Source of the DNA: Cyclobacteriaceae bacterium
GTDB taxonomy: Bacteria; Bacteroidota; Bacteroidia; Cytophagales; Cyclobacteriaceae
Assembly (NCBI GenBank): GCA_025358195.1
Contig: JANYKP010000377.1
Location: 1 to 5,563 of the forward strand
Length of the DNA: 5,563 bases
Direction of reading: 5' to 3'
Positions 1 to 5,563 of the stretch are shown in pieces. The position numbers and the translations under genes were made by a program. Every line of letters starts with the position of its first letter. Within the stretch, counting starts at the first letter, position 1. Under the pieces are notes generated by a model. It was not told the DNA's origin. It did no database searches and was given only the letters and a program-made list of their open reading frames with translations.

Positions 1-52
1 CCTGATCGGAGGAATTCCGGTATCTTACAGATGGACAACTAACACCAAAGCC

Positions 53-1093
53 ATGGTCTCCTCATCCACATTCAAAACAGTCGCAGCCCTTATACTCATC
101 GTACAATCGCTTTCAATATCGGCACAGAAAAAAGGACCTGCATCCAATCCGCATATATTGAATCCTTCACCGACGACGGTGGCCTGGGGTCACTATTGGT
201 CGGAGATGCCGCCCGCGCTCCGCATTCAATCCGGAGATTATGTGAAGGTACATACGCTTCTTACCTCCACCCCCGAACGATTGGAAGGTGCAGGACTTCC
301 TCCGGAGCAAGTCGAAAAGGAATTGCGCGATGTGCAAGTCATCAAAGACCGTGGTCCTGGCGGTCATGTGCTCACCGGACCCATCTATATTGAAGAAGCA
401 GAACCGGGGGATGTGTTGGAAGTCCGGATTCTTTCCATTGACTTGGCGATACCCTATGGATACAATGCCATTGGTCAGAATGGTTTTTTATCCGATGAGA
501 TCTTTGATCGGAAAATGAAGATCATTACCCTGGACCGGGAAAAAATGATGGGCCACTTTGCCGACGGGATAGAAATTCCCCTGCGTCCCTTTTTTGGAAG
601 TATGGGTGTAGCCCCGCCACCGGAGGCAGGCCGTTGGAATAGTGCTCCACCGTGGGTCCATGCGGGAAACCTGGATAACAAAGAATTAATAGGAGGCACT
701 ACACTTTTTATTCCCGTACATGTGAAAGGTGCCCTTTTTGAAATCGGCGATGGTCATGCCGCCCAGGGCAATGGAGAAGTCGATATCACCGCCATCGAAA
801 CTTCGCTAAAAGGTGAACTTCAATTTGTGGTACACAAAGGCAAGACATTGCGTTGGCCGCGGGTGGAAACGTCCACCCATATTATTACCATGGGCTGTGA
901 CAGAGACCTTACTGCCGCTACCCGCATCGCCGTGCGCGAAATGATACGTTACCTGATGGATGAAAAAAAATTATCACAAGCAGATGCCTATATGCTCTCC
1001 AGTGTAGCGGTGGATGTCAACATCACACAACTGGTAGATGGTAATGTAGGAGTTCACGCGATGCTTCCGAAAGCGATTTTTGTGAAAAAATAA
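53..1093 (+). CDS. Secreted acetamidase/formamidase family protein
   Basis: The 346-residue product belongs by sequence to the FmdA/AmdA acetamidase/formamidase family, whose characterised members hydrolyse short amides to ammonia and a carboxylate. Seen: GHVLTGPIYIEEAEPGDVLE (residues 104-123), PFFGSMGVAPPP (179-190), GNLDNKELIGGTTLFIPV (205-222), GALFEIGDGHAAQGNGEV (226-243) and a C-terminal block ending in QLVDGNVGVHAMLPKAIF (326-343). These cover the whole family fold, so the protein looks complete. Residues 1-24 form a signal peptide (hydrophobic AALILIVQSLSISA, likely cleavage before Gln25), implying export to the periplasm, whereas classical family members are cytoplasmic. The start at 53 is chosen because the signal peptide begins there; the frame is open upstream to the window edge but holds no other ATG, and GGAGG at 8-12 is too far away to be its ribosome site. 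The natural substrate cannot be told; a cyclic or short amide is only a guess. Confidence 0.93.
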   Translation: MVSSSTFKTVAALILIVQSLSISAQKKGPASNPHILNPSPTTVAWGHYWSEMPPALRIQSGDYVKVHTLLTSTPERLEGAGLPPEQVEKELRDVQVIKDRGPGGHVLTGPIYIEEAEPGDVLEVRILSIDLAIPYGYNAIGQNGFLSDEIFDRKMKIITLDREKMMGHFADGIEIPLRPFFGSMGVAPPPEAGRWNSAPPWVHAGNLDNKELIGGTTLFIPVHVKGALFEIGDGHAAQGNGEVDITAIETSLKGELQFVVHKGKTLRWPRVETSTHIITMGCDRDLTAATRIAVREMIRYLMDEKKLSQADAYMLSSVAVDVNITQLVDGNVGVHAMLPKAIFVKK

Positions 1094-1111
1094 GAAGCAG
1101 GTCAACCTTCG

Positions 1112-1141
1112 TTTGTCGCAAAAGGAATTAACATTCATTTA
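1112..1141 (+). promoter_or_regulatory. Possible Bacteroidota-type promoter before the small DUF5655-like gene
   Basis: TTTG at 1112-1115, an 18-base spacer and TTCATTTA at 1134-1141 partly match the phylum's TTTG / TAnnTTTG promoter pattern (the second box has 4 of 6 fixed positions). It would start transcription only a few bases before the ATG at 1152, giving an almost leaderless message. The alternative is read-through from the amidase gene 58 bases upstream, as no terminator hairpin is seen between them. Weak evidence. Confidence 0.2.
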
Positions 1142-1151
1142 ATGACACCCG

Positions 1152-1538
1152 ATGAACCGTAAGCAAACTTCTGCTACTAATAGAACGCTCAGAGATTTCC
1201 TATATGGAAAATCAGATCACACAATGATTCTGTTCAACCACTTCATAGAACATTACAACAAAATCGGCAAAATAACCTTGCATCCCACTAAAACGATGAT
1301 TGCCATTGTCTCACAACAGAAGCGCATCGCATATGTTACCCAGCTAGGTAAAAACTTTATTCATATCGTTTTCCCTTTTGAGAAATCGTACCCAGATAAT
1401 TTATGCTTTCAGAAAATTGCCCAGGTACCGGGTGATGTCAGGCAGTTTAATCATCACTTCCGCATGTGCGACCGTGAAGATGTGAACGAAGAGGTGCTGA
1501 AATTTATGAGATTGGCTTACCGGGATTCTTTTGATTAA
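1152..1538 (+). CDS. Small DUF5655-like protein of unknown function
   Basis: A 128-residue soluble protein with no signal peptide or membrane segment. Its pattern resembles the DUF5655 family: an N-terminal helical segment (RTLRDFLYGKSDHTMILFNH, 12-31), then LHPTKTMIAIV (43-53), RIAYVTQLGKNFIHIVFPF (58-76), and a terminal block with the QFNHHFRMCDREDVNEEVLK signature (98-117). Family members are small stand-alone proteins or domains of unproven function; the conserved Pro-Thr-Lys and His-His-Phe positions suggest a shared fold or binding surface, but no reaction can be assigned. The start at 1152 keeps the N-terminal helix, and an in-frame TGA at 1143-1145 closes the frame just upstream; the next Met (codon at 1224) would cut into the conserved part. 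It lies 58 bases after the amidase gene on the same strand and converges with the helicase gene, with 38 bases between stop codons. Confidence 0.8.
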   Translation: MNRKQTSATNRTLRDFLYGKSDHTMILFNHFIEHYNKIGKITLHPTKTMIAIVSQQKRIAYVTQLGKNFIHIVFPFEKSYPDNLCFQKIAQVPGDVRQFNHHFRMCDREDVNEEVLKFMRLAYRDSFD

Positions 1539-1576
1539 TGACCTTGGTTAGGATCTACGACTATAAAAACAATCGA

Positions 1577-3841
1577 TCAACTCAGCTTTGAATATGCCAT
1601 TGCAGCGCGCAGTTGCCCGTATCCAAATTTTCCATTCAGCCTGTCATACAATTCTTTTGAAGTAGCACCTTCAGGTAACTGGCGGCGGGCGTTGATAATC
1701 TCCATCACAGACGCTTCAGTCATAAATTTGAAAATACTCACCCGTCCCGTCTCTACCGCCTTGGCGAGGTGGCCTTCGATGGTGCCCGTAACAAGACCGC
1801 GCTCACTGGCAATCTGCTCTGCCGTCATACCGCTGTTGAGAAGGTCTAATGTGATGTCGTAGGTGCTGCGGTCATCTTCGTTTTTGGATTTTCCACGCCT
1901 GTCTGTTGACTGGCGCTCCTTACGCGGTTTCCGTTTTCGGGCGGGTGGTTTTTCCGTCTCCACTTTTTTGCGGATTTCGGCGAGCAGTGCACTACGCTCC
2001 TCTGCACGCTGCCGGGTAAGCGCGCTGAACTCAAATTTTTCGTGACCACTCAAAATACCTTCCGTGAGAAAGGCTGCCTTGTCCACCTCCTCGCATTTTT
2101 TGGTCATCGCCTGGTCGAGCTCAATGAGCTGGTTCACATACGTTTTCACCCGCTTGCGTTGTCGCATCGTTTCAAGGTGGAGTAGCAGGGTTTTTATGTT
2201 TTGAATAAGATGTGCTCTGTAATAGGCGCTGCCTTTTCGGATTCGTTCTGTCAACTGCGTGGAGTCACTGACGGTCAGCAGGGTTGTCAATTGCTGTCTG
2301 AACTTTTCGGTGTTGGTGTGCTCGGCTTCCAGTGCTTCTGCAATTTGTTCAAGCACCGGTTTCATCGTGGTCTCCGTAAACCCTTCTTCGGCTTGTTCTT
2401 TCTGAATGTAGCGGATGTCTTTAATGAGCGCAGTGAAGTCAAAGGTCTTGTTAAGCAGTTGTCGGATGAATTGCTGTTGCCGCTCTTTCATGATGTTACC
2501 CAATTGACCTGGCCGGTGGTTGCTTTGCGCGAAGATCACCACCTGCTGGTCGGTGCTAATGACAGATGAATGGATGCGCGTACGTAGTGTGAGTCCTTCC
2601 AGGATGCGCAGCCGTGATAGCGCCACATAGACTTGCCCATCCGCAAATGCCTGGCCCACATCAATGATGGCGTTGTCGAATGTGAGGCCTTGACTCTTGT
2701 GTACGGTGATGGCCCAGGCTAGTTTGATTGGATATTGTTCAAACGCACCGATCACATCATCTTCTAGGTCGCGTGTGACTTCGTCTACCGTGTATTTCTT
2801 ATTTTCCCAGCGCTCACGTTTCAGTTGGTAGCGCGTGTGGCTCCCGGCCATTTCAACCCAAACATCATTATCGGAGATATCCATTATTGTAGCTAGTTTG
2901 CCGTTGAAATACATTTTACTTTCGCTGTCGTTGCGCACGAACATGATCTGCGCTCCTTTTTTGAGCTCTAACCGAAGCGGCACGGGATACATGCTCTCCG
3001 GGAAATCACCTTCAAGCTGGGCGTCAAAAAAATGTGACGTAGTTGTCAGGTTACGCAGTTCTTTTTGATTGAGTTCGTCAGCCTTGTAGTTGTGCGTAGT
3101 GAGGGTGATCACTTCGCGCAGGCTGCTGATTTCTTCCGGCGTTTTGTAATGCTTGTTGAGCACCTCAATGTCTTCCGGGGTGACGGCGTTGTTGCGAAGG
3201 TTGTTAAGGATATGGATAAACGAAGGATCGTGCTGCCGGAAGATTTTTTCCAATTCAATATAGATGAGCGAATCGTCTTGCAAGGCCTTCGCCTCATAAA
3301 ACCAGGCGCTCTTGTAATAGCGGCGGAGGGTATCCCACTCTTCGCTTTTCACCACGGGCGGCAACTGGTAGAGGTCGCCAATGAAGAGTACTTGTGCTCC
3401 GCCAAAGCTCTGCCGGAAGTTTCCGCGTGCGGCCTTCATGCGATAGTCGATGGCATCAAGCAGATCGGCCCGCAACATACTTACTTCGTCAATCACCAGC
3501 AGATCAATTGAGCGCAGGACTTGCTTACGGGCACTGTTCAGCGGATGTTTCCGCGCTAGCGCATTTTGGTTAATGAATTTTCCTCCTTCGGTGAAGTCAT
3601 CGGGCAGAAAACGATCGGGCAGAAAAGTAACCGGTGGCAATAAAAACTGTGAATGAATAGTGACACCGCCGGCATTCAACGCAGCAATGCCTGTCGGCGC
3701 TACGACGATATGTGATTTATGTGTGAGATCTTCAAGATTCTTTAAAAACGTCGTCTTGCCAGTGCCCGCCTTGCCCGTAAGAAAAATATGGCCGGAGGTT
3801 GTGTTTATAAATTGAGCGGCAGCGGACAAGAGGTCTTCCAT
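1577..3841 (-). CDS. Pif1/RecD-like ATP-dependent DNA helicase with C-terminal helix-turn-helix domain
   Basis: A superfamily 1B helicase, 754 residues from the start used here. Seen, in order: Walker A GKAGTGKT (23-30), PTGIAALNAGG (49-59), Walker B LLVIDE (114-119), motif III FIGDLYQLPPV (153-163), EKIFRQ (198-203) with its motif IV arginine, TVHKSQG (379-385) and VYVALSR (404-410) holding the arginine finger; these last two lie in the UvrD_C_2-type second RecA fold. All ATPase motifs are intact. Residues about 454-628 are charged and helical, 629-658 are a Lys/Arg-rich linker, and 661-703 (TLDLLNSGMTAEQIASERGL and following) match the HTH_40 helix-turn-helix type also found on RecQ proteins, followed by a winged-helix-like tail to the end. 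Pif1 relatives unwind DNA 5' to 3' and act on replication barriers; this role is inferred. The frame is open to an ATG at 3937, adding 32 residues; I prefer 3841 because the fold begins immediately after it. Neither start has a Shine-Dalgarno sequence. Confidence 0.93.
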   Translation of the reverse strand: MEDLLSAAAQFINTTSGHIFLTGKAGTGKTTFLKNLEDLTHKSHIVVAPTGIAALNAGGVTIHSQFLLPPVTFLPDRFLPDDFTEGGKFINQNALARKHPLNSARKQVLRSIDLLVIDEVSMLRADLLDAIDYRMKAARGNFRQSFGGAQVLFIGDLYQLPPVVKSEEWDTLRRYYKSAWFYEAKALQDDSLIYIELEKIFRQHDPSFIHILNNLRNNAVTPEDIEVLNKHYKTPEEISSLREVITLTTHNYKADELNQKELRNLTTTSHFFDAQLEGDFPESMYPVPLRLELKKGAQIMFVRNDSESKMYFNGKLATIMDISDNDVWVEMAGSHTRYQLKRERWENKKYTVDEVTRDLEDDVIGAFEQYPIKLAWAITVHKSQGLTFDNAIIDVGQAFADGQVYVALSRLRILEGLTLRTRIHSSVISTDQQVVIFAQSNHRPGQLGNIMKERQQQFIRQLLNKTFDFTALIKDIRYIQKEQAEEGFTETTMKPVLEQIAEALEAEHTNTEKFRQQLTTLLTVSDSTQLTERIRKGSAYYRAHLIQNIKTLLLHLETMRQRKRVKTYVNQLIELDQAMTKKCEEVDKAAFLTEGILSGHEKFEFSALTRQRAEERSALLAEIRKKVETEKPPARKRKPRKERQSTDRRGKSKNEDDRSTYDITLDLLNSGMTAEQIASERGLVTGTIEGHLAKAVETGRVSIFKFMTEASVMEIINARRQLPEGATSKELYDRLNGKFGYGQLRAAMAYSKLS

Positions 3842-3940
3842 CGGACGAGTAAAAGGAGGATGAAAGTAGTGCTTTTCACTGAGTTGGTGCAAGGGCAATT
3901 GAAGAAAGTCATGATATCCTGCAAAACGATAGCCCATCTC

Positions 3941-3976
3941 AAATGCGAAATGATGAATGCCGATTTACGAATGATC
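3941..3976. repeat. Degenerate 7-8-base iterated motif
   Basis: Five consecutive units can be read: AAATGCG, AAATGATG, AATGCCG, ATTTACG and AATGATC. They share an A/T-rich start and, in three of five, a CG end. The tract sits three bases upstream (on the minus strand) of the alternative helicase ATG at 3937. From memory, similar AATGACG/AATTACG-type tracts are scattered between genes in Bacteroidota genomes, so this may be one copy of an interspersed family; that cannot be shown from one window. Confidence 0.45.
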
Positions 3977-4281
3977 CCATGGGGCTAAGACAATGTCCCC
4001 ACAGACCACTAAATCACTCACTGAATCACCCACCCGCAACCTATAAATCAGTTGCCTGGCGATCGATAATTATCCCCAAATCAATCATTCATTGCGGCTG
4101 TGGAATTTTGTACCCACTATTTATTTCCAACGACCGTCCCTTGCGAATTTCATCAGACAGGTGCGGTGGCATGTTTTTTTTTGGATCTAAACCGCATTCG
4201 ATTGAAACACTGTTAAAAATGACATCCTGGATGCAAACGGAAGTCTAGTTATCATACTGTGGAGTATCAATTTAGAAACAA

Positions 4282-4348
4282 CTGCAGGCATAAACGGGGT
4301 GAGTTGCTGTCCTCCGGGCAACCCAACTCGCCCATGCCACAAATGCAG
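4282..4348 (+). other. Long interrupted hairpin upstream of the lipoprotein gene
   Basis: Three nested stems line up. The outer stem is CTGCA (4282-4286) with TGCAG (4344-4348). The middle stem is GGCAT (4287-4291) with ATGCC (4334-4338). The inner stem is GGGTGAGTTG (4297-4306) with CAACTCGCCC (4324-4333), ten pairs including one G-T wobble. That makes 20 pairs, broken by a five-base bulge on each side (4292-4296 and 4339-4343), closing a 17-base loop. Two alternatives compete: GTTGC (4303-4307) with GCAAC (4318-4322), and GCAG (4345-4348) with CTGC (4353-4356). No T run follows, so it is not a standard intrinsic terminator. It ends 80 bases before the ATG at 4429 and may be a structured leader or a small repeat. 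It matches no riboswitch class I can recognise. Confidence 0.6.
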
Positions 4349-4367
4349 TGTTCTGCCTCAAGGAAAA

Positions 4368-4401
4368 TTCGCAATGACGATTGGAAGAATCATTAAGTTT
4401 T
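4368..4401 (+). promoter_or_regulatory. Candidate promoter of the lipoprotein gene
   Basis: TTCG at 4368-4371, a 22-base spacer and TAAGTTTT at 4394-4401 resemble the Bacteroidota TTTG / TAnnTTTG pattern (3 of 4 and 5 of 6 fixed bases). Transcription would begin around 4408, leaving a short A/T-rich leader of about 20 bases before the ATG, which is usual for this phylum. If this is the promoter, the hairpin at 4282-4348 is upstream of the transcript rather than in its leader. Confidence 0.25.
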
Positions 4402-4428
4402 TAAACAATAACCTCAACTAAATTATTT

Positions 4429-5563
4429 ATGAAACAATTAAGATTAATCCTGCGAATGGTGCTAGTGATGGGTATGATGGCTGTGTTTGTGCAACGATGT
4501 AAGAAGGATGACAAAGCCCCCGAACCACTGAAGGTAGTAAGCGTAGCAACTGAATTGGGTGTAGCATTGGATGGCGCCACCCCGGCGACCGGCATTCCCC
4601 GTCAATTCATCTGTCGTCGTGACGTTTGATAAAGCGATTGAAGCTTCAACCGCTGATGCGAGTTCCATTGCAATCATCGTAAACGGTGTGAACATACCGA
4701 GTACAATAACTGTCAATAGTACTACCGTCACGATTAAACCAAATGTCGACATGGCAAACGGTATAGATCACCTTGTGTCGGTTACATCCATGATAAAGGC
4801 CAGCGATGGCGCTCCTGCCACAGCAGCTGAGTTTACATTTAAGACTTTTGGCCGGGCTACTGTTGTGCCGCCTCAAGCCAGCAGTCAACTCTCTTATTTC
4901 TCATTCTCTGGAAATATGAATGATGCCGTAGGAACTCACACGCCTGTTGCCGCTGATGTTAGAAATTTGACATATACTACGGACCGGTTTGGTTTCGCAG
5001 GATTGGCTGGCAACTTCAACGGGGAGACCACCCTTGTTGAAATCCCCAATGGTGAACAATACATGGCCAATAACAGCTTTACGCTAAGCGTCTGGATCAA
5101 GGCAAGTACGACGCAGAACGGCCAGTTTGTTTTGGGCCTTGGGGCGTGGAAAGGCTTCCAGCTTGAACTTGCCACCGATTGGTCATGGGTTAACTTCGCC
5201 ACCCAGTATGCCGAAGCCGGAGGCATTTCAGACTCCGAAGACAACAAGTTCACAGGAACAGGTTTAACCAAGGACAATGGCGGATGGCAAGGTTGGACCT
5301 TTCAAAAAGATGTATTGCCACACGGTGGTGGCGTGGGCACTCTGTACTTCAAAGACAAATGGGCCCATGTTGTATGTACCTACGAAGCTTCCACAAAACT
5401 GTCAACGATGTATATCAACGGCGAAAAAGTGAATCAATTCGATTTCAATTTATGGCCTGTGAGTGATGCCAGGAGGACCGTAACGGGTGTGAAGTTCGCT
5501 GGAAATTTAACAGGCGGTGGGAACAAGCTCGCCCTCGGATTTATCCAGGCCAGCCAGAACAGG
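4429..5563 (+). pseudogene. Surface lipoprotein with Ig-like and LamG-like domains; frameshifted, 3' end outside window
   Basis: The reading frame from ATG 4429 encodes a lipoprotein signal (LILRMVLVMGMMAVFVQRC, Cys24) followed by KKDDK, the acidic export signal that sends Bacteroidota lipoproteins to the cell surface. It then runs into TGA at 4627-4629. Protein homology clearly continues in the next frame from GTC at 4601: removing one C from CCCC (4597-4600) gives TGIP-VNSSVVVTFDKAIEA without a break. Corrected numbering gives 378 residues to the window end with no stop. Residues about 34-140 look like a Big_5/SbsA-type bacterial Ig-like domain. About 154 onward is a LamG/concanavalin-like domain: FSFSGNMNDAVG (156-167), GLAGNFNGETTLVEIPN (191-207), SFTLSVWIKA (216-225), KWAHVVCTYEASTKLSTMYI (310-329), NGEKV (330-334). 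Such proteins typically bind glycans or other surface ligands near SusC/SusD loci; that role is inferred. An annotator could instead call a 66-residue fragment plus a separate downstream frame. The break may be real or a sequencing error. Confidence 0.82.

Larger units (their letters stand above)
3842..4428. other. Divergent intergenic region without a credible gene
   Basis: About 590 bases separate the divergent helicase and lipoprotein starts (about 490 if the helicase begins at 3937). The plus-strand frame 3943-4248 is open for 101 codons, but its translation is rich in His, Pro, Arg and Cys, begins inside a repeat and has no recognisable domain, so I do not call it. Seen here: the iterated motif at 3941-3976; a CACTAAATCACTCACTGAATCACCCAC tract at 4007-4033 built of similar AATCAC units; TGCGGT (4162-4167) paired with ACCGCA (4191-4196) around a nine-T run at 4174-4182; CATCC-T-GGATG at 4223-4233; ATACT-GTGG-AGTAT at 4254-4267; and the large hairpin at 4282-4348. 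The T run has no GC stem directly before it, so it is not a convincing terminator. Confidence 0.6.

Noticed and set aside
1..42. Possible tail of an upstream gene ending in TAA at 40-42
   Set aside because: Only 13 codons are visible and all three plus frames are equally uninformative; the frame leading into the amidase gene is also open to the window edge. Nothing identifies a product.
1539..1576. Bidirectional terminator between the convergent DUF5655-like and helicase genes
   Set aside because: The 38 bases contain no stable stem followed by a T run on either strand.
2201..3511. Plus-strand open frames of 77-148 codons (2201-2569, 2835-3068, 3065-3511)
   Set aside because: All lie opposite the well-supported helicase gene and are its antisense shadows; none has a recognisable domain.
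4171..4190. Nine-T run considered as an intrinsic terminator
   Set aside because: No GC-rich hairpin precedes it directly on the plus strand, and no plus-strand gene ends just upstream.
3943..4248. 101-codon plus-strand open frame between the helicase and lipoprotein genes
   Set aside because: It begins inside the iterated motif, has an odd composition rich in His, Pro, Arg and Cys, shows no domain and has no promoter or ribosome site; it is most likely a chance frame in non-coding DNA.
4462..5277. Minus-strand open frames opposite the lipoprotein gene (4462-4752, 4646-4888, 4936-5277)
   Set aside because: The plus strand here encodes a continuous Ig/LamG protein once the one-base shift is corrected, so these are antisense shadows.

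Overview
The window looks like a chromosomal piece of a Bacteroidota genome, probably Cytophagales or Chitinophagales. The signs are start codons without a usable Shine-Dalgarno sequence, a secreted enzyme whose predicted mature end is Gln-Lys-Lys, a lipoprotein with Cys-Lys-Lys-Asp-Asp after its signal (the acidic export signal of this phylum), and a Pif1-like helicase with a C-terminal helix-turn-helix domain. The lineage is inferred from style, not from any marker gene.

Layout: (1) 53-1093, plus strand, a secreted acetamidase/formamidase-family protein. (2) 1152-1538, plus strand, a small DUF5655-like protein. (3) 1577-3841, minus strand, convergent with gene 2, a Pif1/RecD-type helicase with a C-terminal helix-turn-helix region; its frame stays open to an upstream ATG at 3937. 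(4) About 590 bases between divergent genes, with a short 7-8-base iterated motif next to the upstream helicase ATG, several small inverted repeats, and a long interrupted hairpin at 4282-4348. (5) 4429 to the window end, plus strand, a surface lipoprotein with a bacterial Ig-like domain followed by a LamG/concanavalin-like domain. A single extra base near 4597-4600 breaks its frame, and its 3' end lies outside the window.

The four genes do not form an evident pathway. The first two could share a transcript (58-base gap), but their products are unrelated. The helicase is a housekeeping-like DNA metabolism gene on the other strand. The lipoprotein is of the type found in glycan-utilisation or surface-adhesion loci, whose other members would lie to the right of the window. 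I see no defence system, CRISPR array, mobile element, tRNA or rRNA. The points most worth a second look are the one-base frameshift in the lipoprotein gene, the long hairpin upstream of it, and the iterated motif at the helicase start.
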